This document shows positions 16,068 to 27,540 of a stretch of DNA of 64,000 bases, piece by piece (position 1 is the stretch's first letter; every line of letters starts with the position of its first letter). The notes below the pieces were generated by a model. The model was not told where the DNA came from, made no database searches, and saw nothing but the letters and a program-made list of their open reading frames with translations. Both the position numbers and the translations under genes were made by a program. Source of the DNA: Beijerinckia sp. 28-YEA-48 (GTDB lineage: Bacteria > Pseudomonadota > Alphaproteobacteria > Rhizobiales > Beijerinckiaceae); contig NZ_FNSI01000002.1 in the NCBI RefSeq assembly GCF_900104955.1, positions 310,001 through 374,000 of the forward strand, given 5' to 3'.

Positions 16068-17171
16068 CTACCCCGGATCGGATGCCTCTTGCTCCGCGCG
16101 CAACATGCGCTCAAGGATCCGGCGATATTGTGCGGGGCCAGCATCGATCGACAGGAACAGCGGCTTCGGAGCGCCAGGCGCGTTCATGCGCCGTTGCTGC
16201 GCCTCGATCACGGGCGCATCTTGCTGCTCGAAAGCGAAGCGCCGCAGCTCGTTCAGGTTCTTCTGGATGCGCAGATCCGTCTCGCCTTGCGTTCTGACAT
16301 TCCAACGCACGGCGGCAAAGAAATAGTGTGTCGTCTGATCAGTCTCCGGCGTCAGGATATGAGCGCCATAGAAACCCGTCCCCGTCATGCGGTCGCCACC
16401 TCGCACTCGCACGCCCGTATCGTTCAACAGATTGGAGGGCGCAGTCCAGCGAATCGCGGTTTCTTTGTCGACGAGCTGTGGCGGGTCGGGCCAGAATTCC
16501 GCAAAAATGCCGGGGATCGACGCATCCGCATTGAAACGACTGACGATGATCCCATCGTCCTTGTGTTCGACCTTGATATCCGCCTCGGCCTTCGCTGAAT
16601 CGCCAAGAATACCATCATGCAGGAAAGCGATGTGGCTGAGATCGAGCAGATTGTCGACGACGAGCGCCGTTTCGGCCTCAAGACGCAAATAATCGCGCTT
16701 GCTCATATGACGCTCCTGAGCGCCGTCGAAACAAGCATAATCGGGAACACGCGTCGCATCCGGCTTGCCCTCACCAAGCCACACCCAGACTATGCCGTGC
16801 TTTTCGACAACCGGATAGGAAGGAATATCCAGGCGTGCGGTCGGCGCGACGCCGGGCGTATGCGGATTGACGACACAGCGGCCATCATTGTCGAATTCAA
16901 GACCGTGATAGCAACAGCGCAGATGGCCGTTCGACAGTAGCCGGCCCATGCTGAGCGGTGCCAGCCGATGCGAGCAGCGATCGGCGATGGCGCGCGCTCC
17001 GCCATCATTTCCGCGAAAGAAAGCCAGCGGCTGATTGAGGATAGTGCGCGCCTTGATCTCGCCGGCGGGCAGGTCGCATGACCACCATGCCGCGTACCAG
17101 CAATTCTTCAGATAGCGCGCATCGTGCGGCGCGGTCGGCGTTTCCGCGCTAGCGGCTTGCATGACGTTCAT
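16068..17171 (-). CDS. Rieske non-heme iron oxygenase, vanillate-demethylase-like
   Basis: 367 residues. The N-terminal Rieske domain binds 2Fe-2S with C66-x-H68 (DRCSHRLAP) and C86-x2-H89 (CCYHG). The catalytic domain shows DNLLDLSHIAFLH with iron ligands H180 and H185. Length and layout match the VanA/dicamba-demethylase branch, which removes methyl groups from, or hydroxylates, aromatic acids and needs a separate reductase; none is adjacent. Of two ATGs, the one at 17171 is preferred: GGAGGAG lies 7 bases before it and only 1 base before the ATG at 17177. The gene is separated from the CoA-pathway genes by a hairpin and 218 bases. Confidence 0.88.
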   Translation of the reverse strand: MNVMQAASAETPTAPHDARYLKNCWYAAWWSCDLPAGEIKARTILNQPLAFFRGNDGGARAIADRCSHRLAPLSMGRLLSNGHLRCCYHGLEFDNDGRCVVNPHTPGVAPTARLDIPSYPVVEKHGIVWVWLGEGKPDATRVPDYACFDGAQERHMSKRDYLRLEAETALVVDNLLDLSHIAFLHDGILGDSAKAEADIKVEHKDDGIIVSRFNADASIPGIFAEFWPDPPQLVDKETAIRWTAPSNLLNDTGVRVRGGDRMTGTGFYGAHILTPETDQTTHYFFAAVRWNVRTQGETDLRIQKNLNELRRFAFEQQDAPVIEAQQRRMNAPGAPKPLFLSIDAGPAQYRRILERMLRAEQEASDPG

Positions 17172-17334
17172 GGTCATCTCCTCCTCAGACAGCCTATATC
17201 GCGAAGTCCCTCCATCGCGGTTCAGCGCAAACGATAATTTTCAATCAAATTTCTATTGTAGGAAATCCTGGAAGAGGCCCTCCAAGCTGTCAACCAGAAA
17301 GCCGTCGTACATCAGGGACTAATACTGATACACG

Positions 17335-17358
17335 GGCAGGAAGCGACAGCTTCCTGCC
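17335..17358 (-). terminator. Hairpin after the racemase gene
   Basis: Perfect 10-base arms (GGCAGGAAGC / GCTTCCTGCC) around a four-base loop, 32 bases beyond the stop of the minus-strand racemase gene. The bases after it on the minus strand are not a clear U-run, so termination is probable but not certain. Confidence 0.5.
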
Positions 17359-17389
17359 GCACTCGTACGCCGCCATCATGGACGGCCGA

Positions 17390-18502
<1,113 letters not shown>

Positions 18503-18601
18503 GTCATCTCCTCGAAACGCAATCGCGTTCAACATGGCGGGGCTGACGGAACACGCCGAGATCGGACGCAATGTCGTCCGATCTCAGCCCCTACGCTCAG
18601 G

Positions 18602-19804
18602 CTACGGAACCATCATGGTCTCGCCAACGTGGTCCCAGCCGCTGCCATTGAACTTCATCAGCTGCAGCTGCTTGATAGCCGCATAATCGTTCTCGGACGT
18701 GTTCAGCGACACGCTCGGCAGGAGCATCGAGATGGGAACGGATTTGAGAGCAGCCGCCTGTTTCAGAAGGTTTTCGCGAGTGAGATCGTCACCACAGGCC
18801 TTCAACACCGCGACGACAGATTCAGCCATCGCATATCCGAAAACAACGGTGCTATCGTAAGGGTCCAGCTCAGGGGCATGGGCCTTGAGCGTCGCCATAT
18901 ATTCCTTCACCCCTGCGTCATTGCTCCACCGCTCATCCTGCGGATCCTTGAAATAGGTGGCCGAGATCACACCGACAGCCTTTTCAAGGCCGATCGGCTT
19001 GAAGGTGGCGGCGATGGACGCGGACGGAACATCTACAAACTGGATCGGCTTCCAGCCAAGATCATAGACCTTGCGTAGTCCCTGCGCGGCGAATTTCGAA
19101 ATGCTGGCATGAAAAAGAACATCGGCGCCACTCGCCTTGAGGCTGATGATCTGCGAATCGATCGTCGGATCGGTGACGTCATAGGTGCGTTCGGCAACGA
19201 TCATCTTATCGACGTTGGGGCCGAGGCCCTTACGGATGCCCTTCTCCGCCTCCCGGCCATATTCGTCGTTTTGATAGATGATGGCGATCTTGGCATCGGG
19301 CTTGGTTTCACGGATGTACTGCCCGAACGCTTCGCCGATGCGCGCCGAAGATGCTGTCCATGGCATCGTCCACGGAAACTCCTTCGGATTCAGGAAACGC
19401 GCCGCGCCCGACATAATGAAGAGCTGCGGAACTTTCTTGCCGTTCAGATAGGTCTGCACCGCGCTGTTCGGCCCGCTGCCGAGCGATCCGACCATAGCGA
19501 GAACCTCGCCGCGCTCGACCAGACGCCGTGTCTGCTCGACGGTTTTCACCGGGCTGAATCCATCGTCCAACGAAATGAGATTAATCTTGCGGCCGTTGAC
19601 GCCGCCAGCCTCATTGATGCGTTTGATATAAGCCGTCGCCGCCTTGCCGGTAACGCCGAGCGAAGAAGCCGGGCCACTATAGGGCATGGTCTGGCCGAGC
19701 TTGATCTCCGTATCGCTGGCGCCCGGGCTATATTTCGGTGCCGCATCGGCCATGGGCATGGCCAGCAGCAAAAGCGCTGCGGCGCTCCACACTGAATTTC
19801 TCAT
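18602..19804 (-). CDS. ABC importer periplasmic binding protein (Liv/HAAT type)
   Basis: 400 residues with a signal peptide (about 1-21, cleaved after MADA). Mature part: IKLGQTMPYSGPAS, then INEAGGVNGRKINLISLDD, the usual two-lobed LivJ-type fold, with YQNDEYGREAEKGIRKGLG in the hinge region. It delivers the substrate to the permease pair encoded just upstream. Binding proteins of this type in catabolic operons often bind aromatic or branched carboxylates rather than amino acids. Confidence 0.92.
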   Translation of the reverse strand: MRNSVWSAAALLLLAMPMADAAPKYSPGASDTEIKLGQTMPYSGPASSLGVTGKAATAYIKRINEAGGVNGRKINLISLDDGFSPVKTVEQTRRLVERGEVLAMVGSLGSGPNSAVQTYLNGKKVPQLFIMSGAARFLNPKEFPWTMPWTASSARIGEAFGQYIRETKPDAKIAIIYQNDEYGREAEKGIRKGLGPNVDKMIVAERTYDVTDPTIDSQIISLKASGADVLFHASISKFAAQGLRKVYDLGWKPIQFVDVPSASIAATFKPIGLEKAVGVISATYFKDPQDERWSNDAGVKEYMATLKAHAPELDPYDSTVVFGYAMAESVVAVLKACGDDLTRENLLKQAAALKSVPISMLLPSVSLNTSENDYAAIKQLQLMKFNGSGWDHVGETMMVP

Positions 19805-19821
19805 CCGTACACTCCCTCTGG

Positions 19822-20841
19822 TTATTGAACTGACGTCGGATTGGTCTTGGCGGCCGGTTGGCTGGAAGCGAGATGCGAGGCGCCATAACGGCTGCGCAGA
19901 CGGGTGATGAGACCCACGACGCCATTCGGCATGGCGAACATGCAGACGATCAGCACGACGCCGTAAACGAACCAGGGTGCGTCTTTGGAAATCGTCTCAG
20001 CCAAGGTCGGCACGAACATGATGAAGACAGCGCCCAGGAAAGCGCCGGACAATGTGCCCATGCCGCCGATCACAATACCGACGAGAAGGGAGATCGACAG
20101 AAAGACGGTGAAGGAATCAGGCGCGACGAATTGAATGGCGATGGTCGACAAGGCGCCGCCTACACCGGTGAAGGCCGCCGATATACCGAAGGCCATGCAT
20201 TTGATGTGTTTGCGATCGACCCCCATCGCCTCGGCGGCAGCCGCATTGTCGCGAATGGCCCGCATGGCGCGGCCACTGCCGCCGCGCAGCAGATTGTGCG
20301 CCAAGAGGAACATCACCGCGGTCACGAGGGCTGAGAAAAGCAGCAACCATTGATCCTGCGTCAACGGCAGGCCCGACGGGACCTCGGGCTTGACGAGCAC
20401 GATCCCCTGCACGCCACCGGTGCAGCCATTGATCAGGTTCGACTTCAACAATTGCGGCATGGCGACGGCGAGCGCGAAGGTCGCTAGCGCCAGATATAGC
20501 CCTTCCAGCTTGAGCGCCGGCCGGCCAAACAGATATCCGGCGATGAAGCAAACGATGGCCGCAAACGCGGGCGTCAGCCAATAGGGCGCGGCGAACCGGT
20601 CCATGGCGATGGCGGTCGCATAGGCACCGATCGCGAAGAATGCCCCCTGCCCGAGGGAAATTTGGCCGCTGTAGCCGGTGAGAATGTTGAGGCCGAGCAA
20701 AGCGACCGCATAGGACAGAACCAGCGTTGCCTGGAGATGATGATAGCCGCTGGCGCCGACCAGGAAGGCGACCGCCACCAACGCGCCGGCGACGATCGAG
20801 ATGGTCCGTAGGGCCGGCGTGGAAGAGTGCGACATCCCCAT
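19822..20841 (-). CDS. ABC importer permease, LivM type
   Basis: 339 residues, about nine membrane helices. Typical features are GYSGQISLGQGAFFAIGAYA near the N-terminus and the EAA-like ATPase contact RAIRDNAAAAEAMGVDRKHIK. It pairs with the LivH-type permease that ends 2 bases before it. The C-terminal tail is polar (about 25 residues). Confidence 0.93.
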   Translation of the reverse strand: MGMSHSSTPALRTISIVAGALVAVAFLVGASGYHHLQATLVLSYAVALLGLNILTGYSGQISLGQGAFFAIGAYATAIAMDRFAAPYWLTPAFAAIVCFIAGYLFGRPALKLEGLYLALATFALAVAMPQLLKSNLINGCTGGVQGIVLVKPEVPSGLPLTQDQWLLLFSALVTAVMFLLAHNLLRGGSGRAMRAIRDNAAAAEAMGVDRKHIKCMAFGISAAFTGVGGALSTIAIQFVAPDSFTVFLSISLLVGIVIGGMGTLSGAFLGAVFIMFVPTLAETISKDAPWFVYGVVLIVCMFAMPNGVVGLITRLRSRYGASHLASSQPAAKTNPTSVQ

Positions 20842-20843
20842 CG

Positions 20844-21716
20844 CTACACCCGCGTCACGATGGTTCGGCCCATCAGGCCCGATGGCCGCACGATCAGAAC
20901 GCCGATGATCATCGCCAGCGCGACGGTCAGCTTCAGCTCGGTGCCGACGATGTAGGTGCCGACCACATTCTCCAGAATGCCGACGAGGAAGCCGCCGACC
21001 ACAGCGCCGAACGGATTGTCGATCCCGCCGACCAGCGCACCCGCGAAAGCATACAGCAGCACGCCGGTCATCATGTCGGGATCGAGGAAGACGACCGGGG
21101 CGACCATCATGCCGGCAACGGCGCCCACGGCGCCAGCCAATCCCCAGCCGAGCATCAGCATGCGCGAAACATTGATGCCGACCAGACGCGAGGAGGCCGC
21201 ATTCTGGGCCGCGGCGCGCATGACAAGGCCCAATGGCGTGAAGCGGAAGAAGCAGAACAGCGCCGTCACCATGATCAAGGTCACGCCGATGGCGCCAACA
21301 TCATGGGCCGACATCAGCGAACTGCCGTACCAGGCCTCCGCCGGAAAGGGGCTCGGAAACTCCTTGATCGTATAACCAAACAGCAATCCGGCGAGGCTGT
21401 GGAAGACCACCAACAGACCGACGAAGACGACGACAATCGACAATACCGGCGCATTGTGCATCGGCCGGATGACAACAAATTCGATCACCGCCGCGATGAC
21501 GAACGACAGCGCCAAGGTCACTACGAAGGCGAGCCAATAGGGCATGCCATTCTGGATGAGCGCCCAAGCCAGGAAGGTGGAGAACATCGCCATCTCGCCC
21601 TGGGCGAAGTTCACATGGTTGGTCGCCTGGTAGATCATCACCAGCGCCAAGGCGACGCTGGCATAGATGCCACCAGTCGCCAGGCCCGCCAGCACTTGCG
21701 GCAGCAGCGAACTCAC
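20844..21716 (-). CDS. ABC importer permease, LivH type
   Basis: 290 residues, about eight membrane helices, with GLATGGIYASVALALVMIYQ and the NFAQGEMAMF signature of LivH. The GTG at 21716 is chosen because GGAGG lies five bases before it; the frame could also open at GTG 21728, but that codon overlaps the ribosome site. Partner of the LivM-type protein. Confidence 0.92.
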   Translation of the reverse strand: MSSLLPQVLAGLATGGIYASVALALVMIYQATNHVNFAQGEMAMFSTFLAWALIQNGMPYWLAFVVTLALSFVIAAVIEFVVIRPMHNAPVLSIVVVFVGLLVVFHSLAGLLFGYTIKEFPSPFPAEAWYGSSLMSAHDVGAIGVTLIMVTALFCFFRFTPLGLVMRAAAQNAASSRLVGINVSRMLMLGWGLAGAVGAVAGMMVAPVVFLDPDMMTGVLLYAFAGALVGGIDNPFGAVVGGFLVGILENVVGTYIVGTELKLTVALAMIIGVLIVRPSGLMGRTIVTRV

Positions 21717-21779
21717 AACAACCTCCACTGGCGGATCGTGAAAACGCTCTTTTGCGGTCGAGTGGCAAAGACCATGACC

Positions 21780-22492
21780 CTATCCTCCCAGATAGACCTG
21801 ACGGACGGCATCGTCGCGGCGAATGTCTCCGGCGCGTCCCGATTTCACGATGCGACCCGTCTCGATGAGGTAAGCGGTGTGCGCCAGATCCAGCGCCAGT
21901 TTGGCGTTCTGCTCGACCAGCAGGATGGCGACCTTTTCCTCCTGGTTGATGCGCCGCATGATCGCGAAGATGTCCTTCACGACGAGGGGCGCCAGACCGA
22001 AAGACGGCTCGTCGAGCAGCAACAGTTTCGGCTTTCCCACGAGCGCACGGCCGATGGCGAGCATCTGCTGTTCGCCGCCCGACAATGTGCCGGCCTGCTG
22101 CTTGCGCCGTTCAGAAAGGCGCGGGAAATAATCGTAGATGCGGGCAATATCGGCTTTTCCGCCCGCCTGTCGCGGCCGCGCCTGTAGCCCCAAGCGCAGA
22201 TTCTCCTCCGTCGTCAGGCCGAGGAAGGTGCCGCGACCATCCGGGACGTGGCCGATGCCGAGCCGGGCGATCTGTTCAGTCGTACGCCCCGTCACCGACA
22301 CGCCGCCAAACGAGATGCGGCCCTTGGTCGAGACCATCATCTGGCAGAGTGCCCGCAGCGTCGTCGTCTTGCCGGCGCCATTGGCGCCGAGCAGAGCGAC
22401 GATCTCGCCCTCCGCGATGACAAGATCGACGTCCCACAACACGAGCGAAGCGCCATACGTGGCCGACAGACCCTGCACGGTGAGGAGATTTG

Positions 22493-22496
<4 letters not shown>
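21780..22496 (-). CDS. ABC importer ATPase, LivF type
   Basis: 238 residues. Walker A GANGAGKTT, signature LSGGEQQMLAIGRAL, Walker B LLLLDEPSFGLAP, H-loop region VAILLVEQN. GIGHVPDGRGTFLGLT is characteristic of LivF. The start overlaps the LivG-type stop by four bases. Confidence 0.94.
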
Positions 22497-23314
<818 letters not shown>

Positions 23315-23328
23315 CGCCCGTTTCCTGC

Positions 23329-24864
23329 TCAAATGTTTCGCGGCCGGTTCTTCCACAATTCGTCGCGCACCACGCGCCGCAGCACTTTGCCCACCGGGCT
23401 GCGTGGCAGCTCGTCGACCACGATCACGCGCTTGGGCGTCTTCACGCCCGACAGAGTTTTGCGGCAGAAAGCGATCAAGTCGCTCTCCGTCACAGCTTCA
23501 CTCGGTTTGACTTCGATGAAAGCAACGACGGCTTCGCCCCATTTCTCATCGGGCACGCCAATGACAGCGCAATCCTTCACGGCCGGATGAGCGAGAACGG
23601 CTTGTTCGACCTCGGACGGATAGACGTTGAAGCCGCCGGTGATGATCATGTCGCGCAGACGATCAACGATGTAGAAAAAGCCGTCCTCGTCGCGATAGCC
23701 GACATCGCTGGTGTGATGCCACGTGTCAGGCTTGGGCTTTTGATCATCTGGCACGCCGACGTAATGGGAGAATACGAGGTTGCTGCGCACGACGATTTCG
23801 CCGCGTTCGCCGGCTTTCAGCAGATCGCCATTCTCGCCCATGATCTCGACCCGCGCATAGATATTCGCCTGGCCTGCGCTGGCGAGACGATGCTGCTTAT
23901 GGGGATCGGCCAAAGCTTCGGCGTGATGGTCCGGCGTCAAGCAGGTGATAGAGCCGAAACATTCCATCTGCGCATAGAATTGCGTCATCACCGGGCCAAA
24001 GAGAGCCAAAGCCTCGCGCAGCTTATCGACCGACATAGGCGCGCCGGCATAGATGAAGTATTTCAACGAGGAGAAATCGTACTGATGCCGCTTGGGATGG
24101 CTCAGCATCATGTAGATGGCGGTCGGTGGCAGAAACAGATGGGTGATATGGTGCTTTTCGATCGCCGCCATCACCGCTTCCGGCTCGAAACTCGGCAAAA
24201 CGATCAGTTCCGGGCCCCGTGGCAGGAACATCAACGCCAAGCCGCCGGCCGCATGGCTCATGGGCGCCGCCAAAAGAAAGACTGGATGATCGCCGGGAAA
24301 CTGCGAGGCGGCCGTGGCGACAGCGGTCTCCCAGTTCAGCTCCGTGAGGGCGACGCCCTTCGGCTTGCCCGTCGTGCCACCCGACGACGTCAGCGAGATG
24401 ACCGCATGGGCGCGCGGCGGCAGATCGTCGAGCACAACATGGTCCGAGCCCGCCAGCCATTCGTGCCGCCCTGGCCCATCGAGAGCCGCGACAAGACGCA
24501 GATGCGGCAAACGCGCCTGCGCTTGCCTGACGACTTCGGTCACGGACGACGTGTAAAGCAATATGTCTACGTCTAGGGCGGTGAGATAATCGACGAGCTC
24601 GCTCGCCGTACTGCGCACATTGACCGGCACCCAGATGCAATGGACGATGAAGATACCGAAGACGCCTTCGATCAGATCGGAGGTGTTCGGCCCCATGATG
24701 CCGACACGCGTATCGACGCCGACCCCTCTGGCGCGCAGGCCCTTGGCGATGGCGATCGCGGCCGAGCGCACCGTGGCATAGTCGCGCGTCTTCTCGCCCT
24801 CGCGCAGGAAGATGCGATCTGGCCATCGTTGCGCGGCTGTGTTGAACATATCGATGAGATGCAC
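23329..24864 (-). CDS. Acyl-CoA ligase (AMP-forming, FadD/4-coumarate-CoA ligase type)
   Basis: 511 residues. The P-loop SLTSSGGTTGKPKGV, the AMP-binding A5-type region YAQMECFGSITCLTP (Glu instead of the usual YGMTE wording), the hinge YRDEDGFFYIVDRLRDMIITGGFNVYPSEVE and the catalytic Lys in RSPVGKVLRR are all present. It activates a carboxylic acid to its CoA thioester in the cytoplasm. First gene upstream of the transporter genes in the operon, so it probably activates the acid that they import. Confidence 0.92.
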   Translation of the reverse strand: MHLIDMFNTAAQRWPDRIFLREGEKTRDYATVRSAAIAIAKGLRARGVGVDTRVGIMGPNTSDLIEGVFGIFIVHCIWVPVNVRSTASELVDYLTALDVDILLYTSSVTEVVRQAQARLPHLRLVAALDGPGRHEWLAGSDHVVLDDLPPRAHAVISLTSSGGTTGKPKGVALTELNWETAVATAASQFPGDHPVFLLAAPMSHAAGGLALMFLPRGPELIVLPSFEPEAVMAAIEKHHITHLFLPPTAIYMMLSHPKRHQYDFSSLKYFIYAGAPMSVDKLREALALFGPVMTQFYAQMECFGSITCLTPDHHAEALADPHKQHRLASAGQANIYARVEIMGENGDLLKAGERGEIVVRSNLVFSHYVGVPDDQKPKPDTWHHTSDVGYRDEDGFFYIVDRLRDMIITGGFNVYPSEVEQAVLAHPAVKDCAVIGVPDEKWGEAVVAFIEVKPSEAVTESDLIAFCRKTLSGVKTPKRVIVVDELPRSPVGKVLRRVVRDELWKNRPRNI

Positions 24865-25053
24865 GATCCCGCCCTCTGTCGATCATGAACCGAAGATGTC
24901 GATGCCTTTGCGGTGGCCGCAACAAGGCATGGCGCGTTTATCGGCACCGGCCTGAACCCATTTGTGCTTTCGACCCATTCACCCCTCCTTGCGATACGAT
25001 CGGATCATCTTTCTTCTTGCGGTCCTTCTGGCGGAACCGTGCAAAGCCGTGCG

Positions 25054-26202
25054 CTATGATTTTTCGTTGCTGAAAATGATGGTACTGCTCGCCGCGAACA
25101 TGCCGCCAACCCCATGGGCGACGGAGATTTTCGCACCAGGAACCTGCGCTGGAGCGATCCCGCGCATCTGGCGCACGCTTTCCTGCAAGGCATACATGCC
25201 GTACATGCCCGAATGCATGTAGCTGAGACCGCCACCATTAGTGTTGACCGGCAGCTTACCGCCCGGCGCCGTATGACGCTCGGAAATGAAATCGGCGGCT
25301 TCGCCAGGCTTGCAGAAGCCAAGCGCTTCCAGCCCGTAAAGTGGCAGATGAGCGAAGGCGTCATAGATCATCAGATGATCGACATCACTTTGCGTGATGC
25401 CCGCATCGGCAAAAGCCAGACGACCGGAATCGCGGAAGGCGCGCGAGGAGGTGAAATCCTCCATCTGGCTGATCAACGAGCTTTCGCACGCCTCGCCCGT
25501 GCCCACGACATAGACGGGCCGTGTCGAAAACTCTTGTGCCCGCTCCGGTGCCGTCACGATCAAGGCCCCACCACCGTCGGTCTGCGGGCAGCACATCAAT
25601 AGGGTGAACGGATAGGCCACCATTTTGGCGCCGAGAACGTCGTCGACAGAGATCGCGTCCTTGAAGAAGGCGCGCGGATTGCGGGCTGCCCATTCGCGCT
25701 GAATGACCGGCACCATCGCCAGCTTTTCTAGCGAAATGGCATAGGTTTTCAGATAGCGCAGCACCGGAATCGTGAACATCGTCGGCGCGCCGATAATGCC
25801 GAAGGGCGTTTCAAACTGTCCCATCAAGCTCGTCGGTGGCGGCGGCCATGGAAACGGCGGCGGCGGCAGACGTGATTTTCCACTTTCGCCGTGAGTGATC
25901 AAAACCGTTTTGCAGAGGCCCTGGCCAATCGCCGCCACCGCATGACGCAGATGCATCATGAAGGAACAACCGCCGACCCCAGTGCCGTCGATCCAACTTG
26001 GCCGGATGCCGAGATAGTGGGCCAGTTGCACTGAATCTTCGCCGGCAGTCGCGATGCCATCGATGGCGGTGGCGGAGAGCCCGGCGTCGCGCAGGGCATT
26101 GAGGGCGGCATCGGCATGGAGTTGCAGTTGCGACATATGGGGCACGACGCCCATGGACGTCGACTCGGCGGCACCGACGACAGCAGCTTTGGCGCGGTTC
26201 AT
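25054..26202 (-). CDS. Thiolase-fold protein of the SCP-x/Ltp2 type
   Basis: 382 residues. The N-terminal half has GVGGCSFMMHLRHA with a Cys at the position of the thiolase nucleophile region; the C-terminal half has YDAFAHLPLYGLEALGFCKPGEAADF and NTNGGGLSYMHSGMYGMYAL. Relatives usually read SYCHPGM; here Met replaces the Cys. This type includes SCP-x thiolases and the Ltp2 retro-aldolases that remove steroid side chains together with a DUF35 partner. Its start overlaps the stop of a DUF35 gene (ATGA), supporting a complex. Whether it is a thiolase or an aldolase cannot be settled here. Confidence 0.82.
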   Translation of the reverse strand: MNRAKAAVVGAAESTSMGVVPHMSQLQLHADAALNALRDAGLSATAIDGIATAGEDSVQLAHYLGIRPSWIDGTGVGGCSFMMHLRHAVAAIGQGLCKTVLITHGESGKSRLPPPPFPWPPPPTSLMGQFETPFGIIGAPTMFTIPVLRYLKTYAISLEKLAMVPVIQREWAARNPRAFFKDAISVDDVLGAKMVAYPFTLLMCCPQTDGGGALIVTAPERAQEFSTRPVYVVGTGEACESSLISQMEDFTSSRAFRDSGRLAFADAGITQSDVDHLMIYDAFAHLPLYGLEALGFCKPGEAADFISERHTAPGGKLPVNTNGGGLSYMHSGMYGMYALQESVRQMRGIAPAQVPGAKISVAHGVGGMFAASSTIIFSNEKS

Positions 26203-26615
26203 GATACGGCCTCGTCGGGCGCGAACAGCGGCAGGGAAATATCGTCGGTCAATCTGCGGAACGTGACGCGCAGCGGCATGTCGAGAAGCAACGCTTCCGG
26301 CGTCTGCGCGACATCGACGATATTGGTCATCATGCGCGGCCCTTCCTCCAGCTCGACGACCGCGATGGCATAGGGCGCGTCGAAGCCCGGCGCCGCCCGA
26401 TGGCTGATGACATAGCTGTAAAGTTTGGCCCGTCCGCTGGCCTCTTGCTCAGCGACATTGCGCGACAGACAGCGGGCACAAAAGGGCCGCGGCGGAAAAT
26501 AGACATGGTCGCAATCTTCGCATCGCTGCAGGACGAGGCGGCCTTCGCGCGCGGCGCTCCAAAAATGCGCCGTCTCGGGCGAAGGCGCGGGTATGTAGCG
26601 TTCGCCTTTAGCCAT
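26199..26615 (-). CDS. DUF35 zinc-ribbon/OB-fold protein, partner of the thiolase-fold enzyme
   Basis: 138 residues. Zinc ribbon C-x2-C...C-x2-C at QRCEDCDHVYFPPRPFCARC, followed by an OB fold (YSYVISHRAAPGFDAPYAIA). DUF35 proteins form tight complexes with SCP-x/Ltp2-type thiolase-fold proteins and with MaoC hydratases, channelling acyl-CoA. Both partners are encoded next to it, with overlaps on both sides (TGATG and ATGA). Confidence 0.9.
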   Translation of the reverse strand: MAKGERYIPAPSPETAHFWSAAREGRLVLQRCEDCDHVYFPPRPFCARCLSRNVAEQEASGRAKLYSYVISHRAAPGFDAPYAIAVVELEEGPRMMTNIVDVAQTPEALLLDMPLRVTFRRLTDDISLPLFAPDEAVS

Positions 26616-27526
26616 CACGCCAGCACTCCCGATGAACGTAAACGATCGCGTACGGACGCGACCACATCGCACTGCGCGTAGCCATTATCGAGAACGACCT
26701 TGTCGCGCTCGAGCACCTTGCTGCGGAACGACAAATACGGTTCGTCCTCGATCCAGATTTCCGTGCGCAGTGTCTCGCCAGGAAAGACCGGCGCGGCGAA
26801 ACGCACGTCCATGCGCTTGAAGCGTGTCGGATCGTAATCGCAGAGGGTTTTCAGGAGAGCGTGGCCGGCGATGCCGAAGGTGCAGGCGCCGTGCAGGATC
26901 GGGCGCGGGAAGCCCACCGCGTGGGCGAGATCAGGATCGGCATGAAGTGGATTGCGATCGCCAGTCAGACGATAGAGCAGCGCCGATTGCGGCAAAGTCG
27001 GCAGATCGCAGACGAGATCGGCCGGGCGATCAGGGATCGCATGCGGGGTGGGTGCAACACGGCTCGTATCGGCGAAGCCGCCATTGCCGCGCAGAATGAA
27101 GCACCCGCGCTCGGTCGCCAGAGCGGTGTTGTCGAATCCATTGCGAATATGACGTTCGTAATAAAGGAGCGAGCCTTTCTGCGGTCCCTTGTCGATGAGA
27201 TCGACGAGCCGCATCCGGCTGACGATCGACCCCGTCGCCGGTAGAGGTGCATGAATTTCGAGCCCTGCTTCGCCATGCAACATTTTCGATAGATCGAGAC
27301 CAATATCAGGGTCCGTCATAAAGCCGATATCGGTCATGCCGAGCACGGTCAGCATGGTCGGCAGCGCCTTCAATTGCTTTTCATAGACGAACGGCAACCA
27401 ACGTTCGTCGTCCAAGCGCTCGCCGAGGCCGATACTGAGCGCATAGAGCAAGGTGTCGCGGTCGTCATAGGAGCGCATCACGTCCTTGAACGGCCAGCTC
27501 ATCAGCTTGTGCGGATCGAAAGCCAT
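26615..27526 (-). CDS. MaoC-type (double hot-dog) enoyl-CoA hydratase
   Basis: 303 residues from the ATG at 27526 (the frame is also open from a TTG 12 bases earlier). An N-terminal hot-dog fold without catalytic residues is followed by a C-terminal one with the hydratase-2 motif: YRLTGDRNPLHADPDLAHAVGFPRPILHG, where Asp and His are the catalytic pair. It hydrates 2-enoyl-CoA to (R)-3-hydroxyacyl-CoA. It lies 14 bases after the SDR gene, whose product would oxidise that alcohol. Confidence 0.92.
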   Translation of the reverse strand: MAFDPHKLMSWPFKDVMRSYDDRDTLLYALSIGLGERLDDERWLPFVYEKQLKALPTMLTVLGMTDIGFMTDPDIGLDLSKMLHGEAGLEIHAPLPATGSIVSRMRLVDLIDKGPQKGSLLYYERHIRNGFDNTALATERGCFILRGNGGFADTSRVAPTPHAIPDRPADLVCDLPTLPQSALLYRLTGDRNPLHADPDLAHAVGFPRPILHGACTFGIAGHALLKTLCDYDPTRFKRMDVRFAAPVFPGETLRTEIWIEDEPYLSFRSKVLERDKVVLDNGYAQCDVVASVRDRLRSSGVLA

Positions 27527-27540
27527 GGCGCGCGCCAATC

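Noticed and set aside
20727..22187. A 486-codon plus-strand frame opposite the Liv permease and ATPase genes
   Set aside because: It spans two genes and their gap on the other strand, is low in complexity (His, Asp, Arg, Gln) and has no domain.
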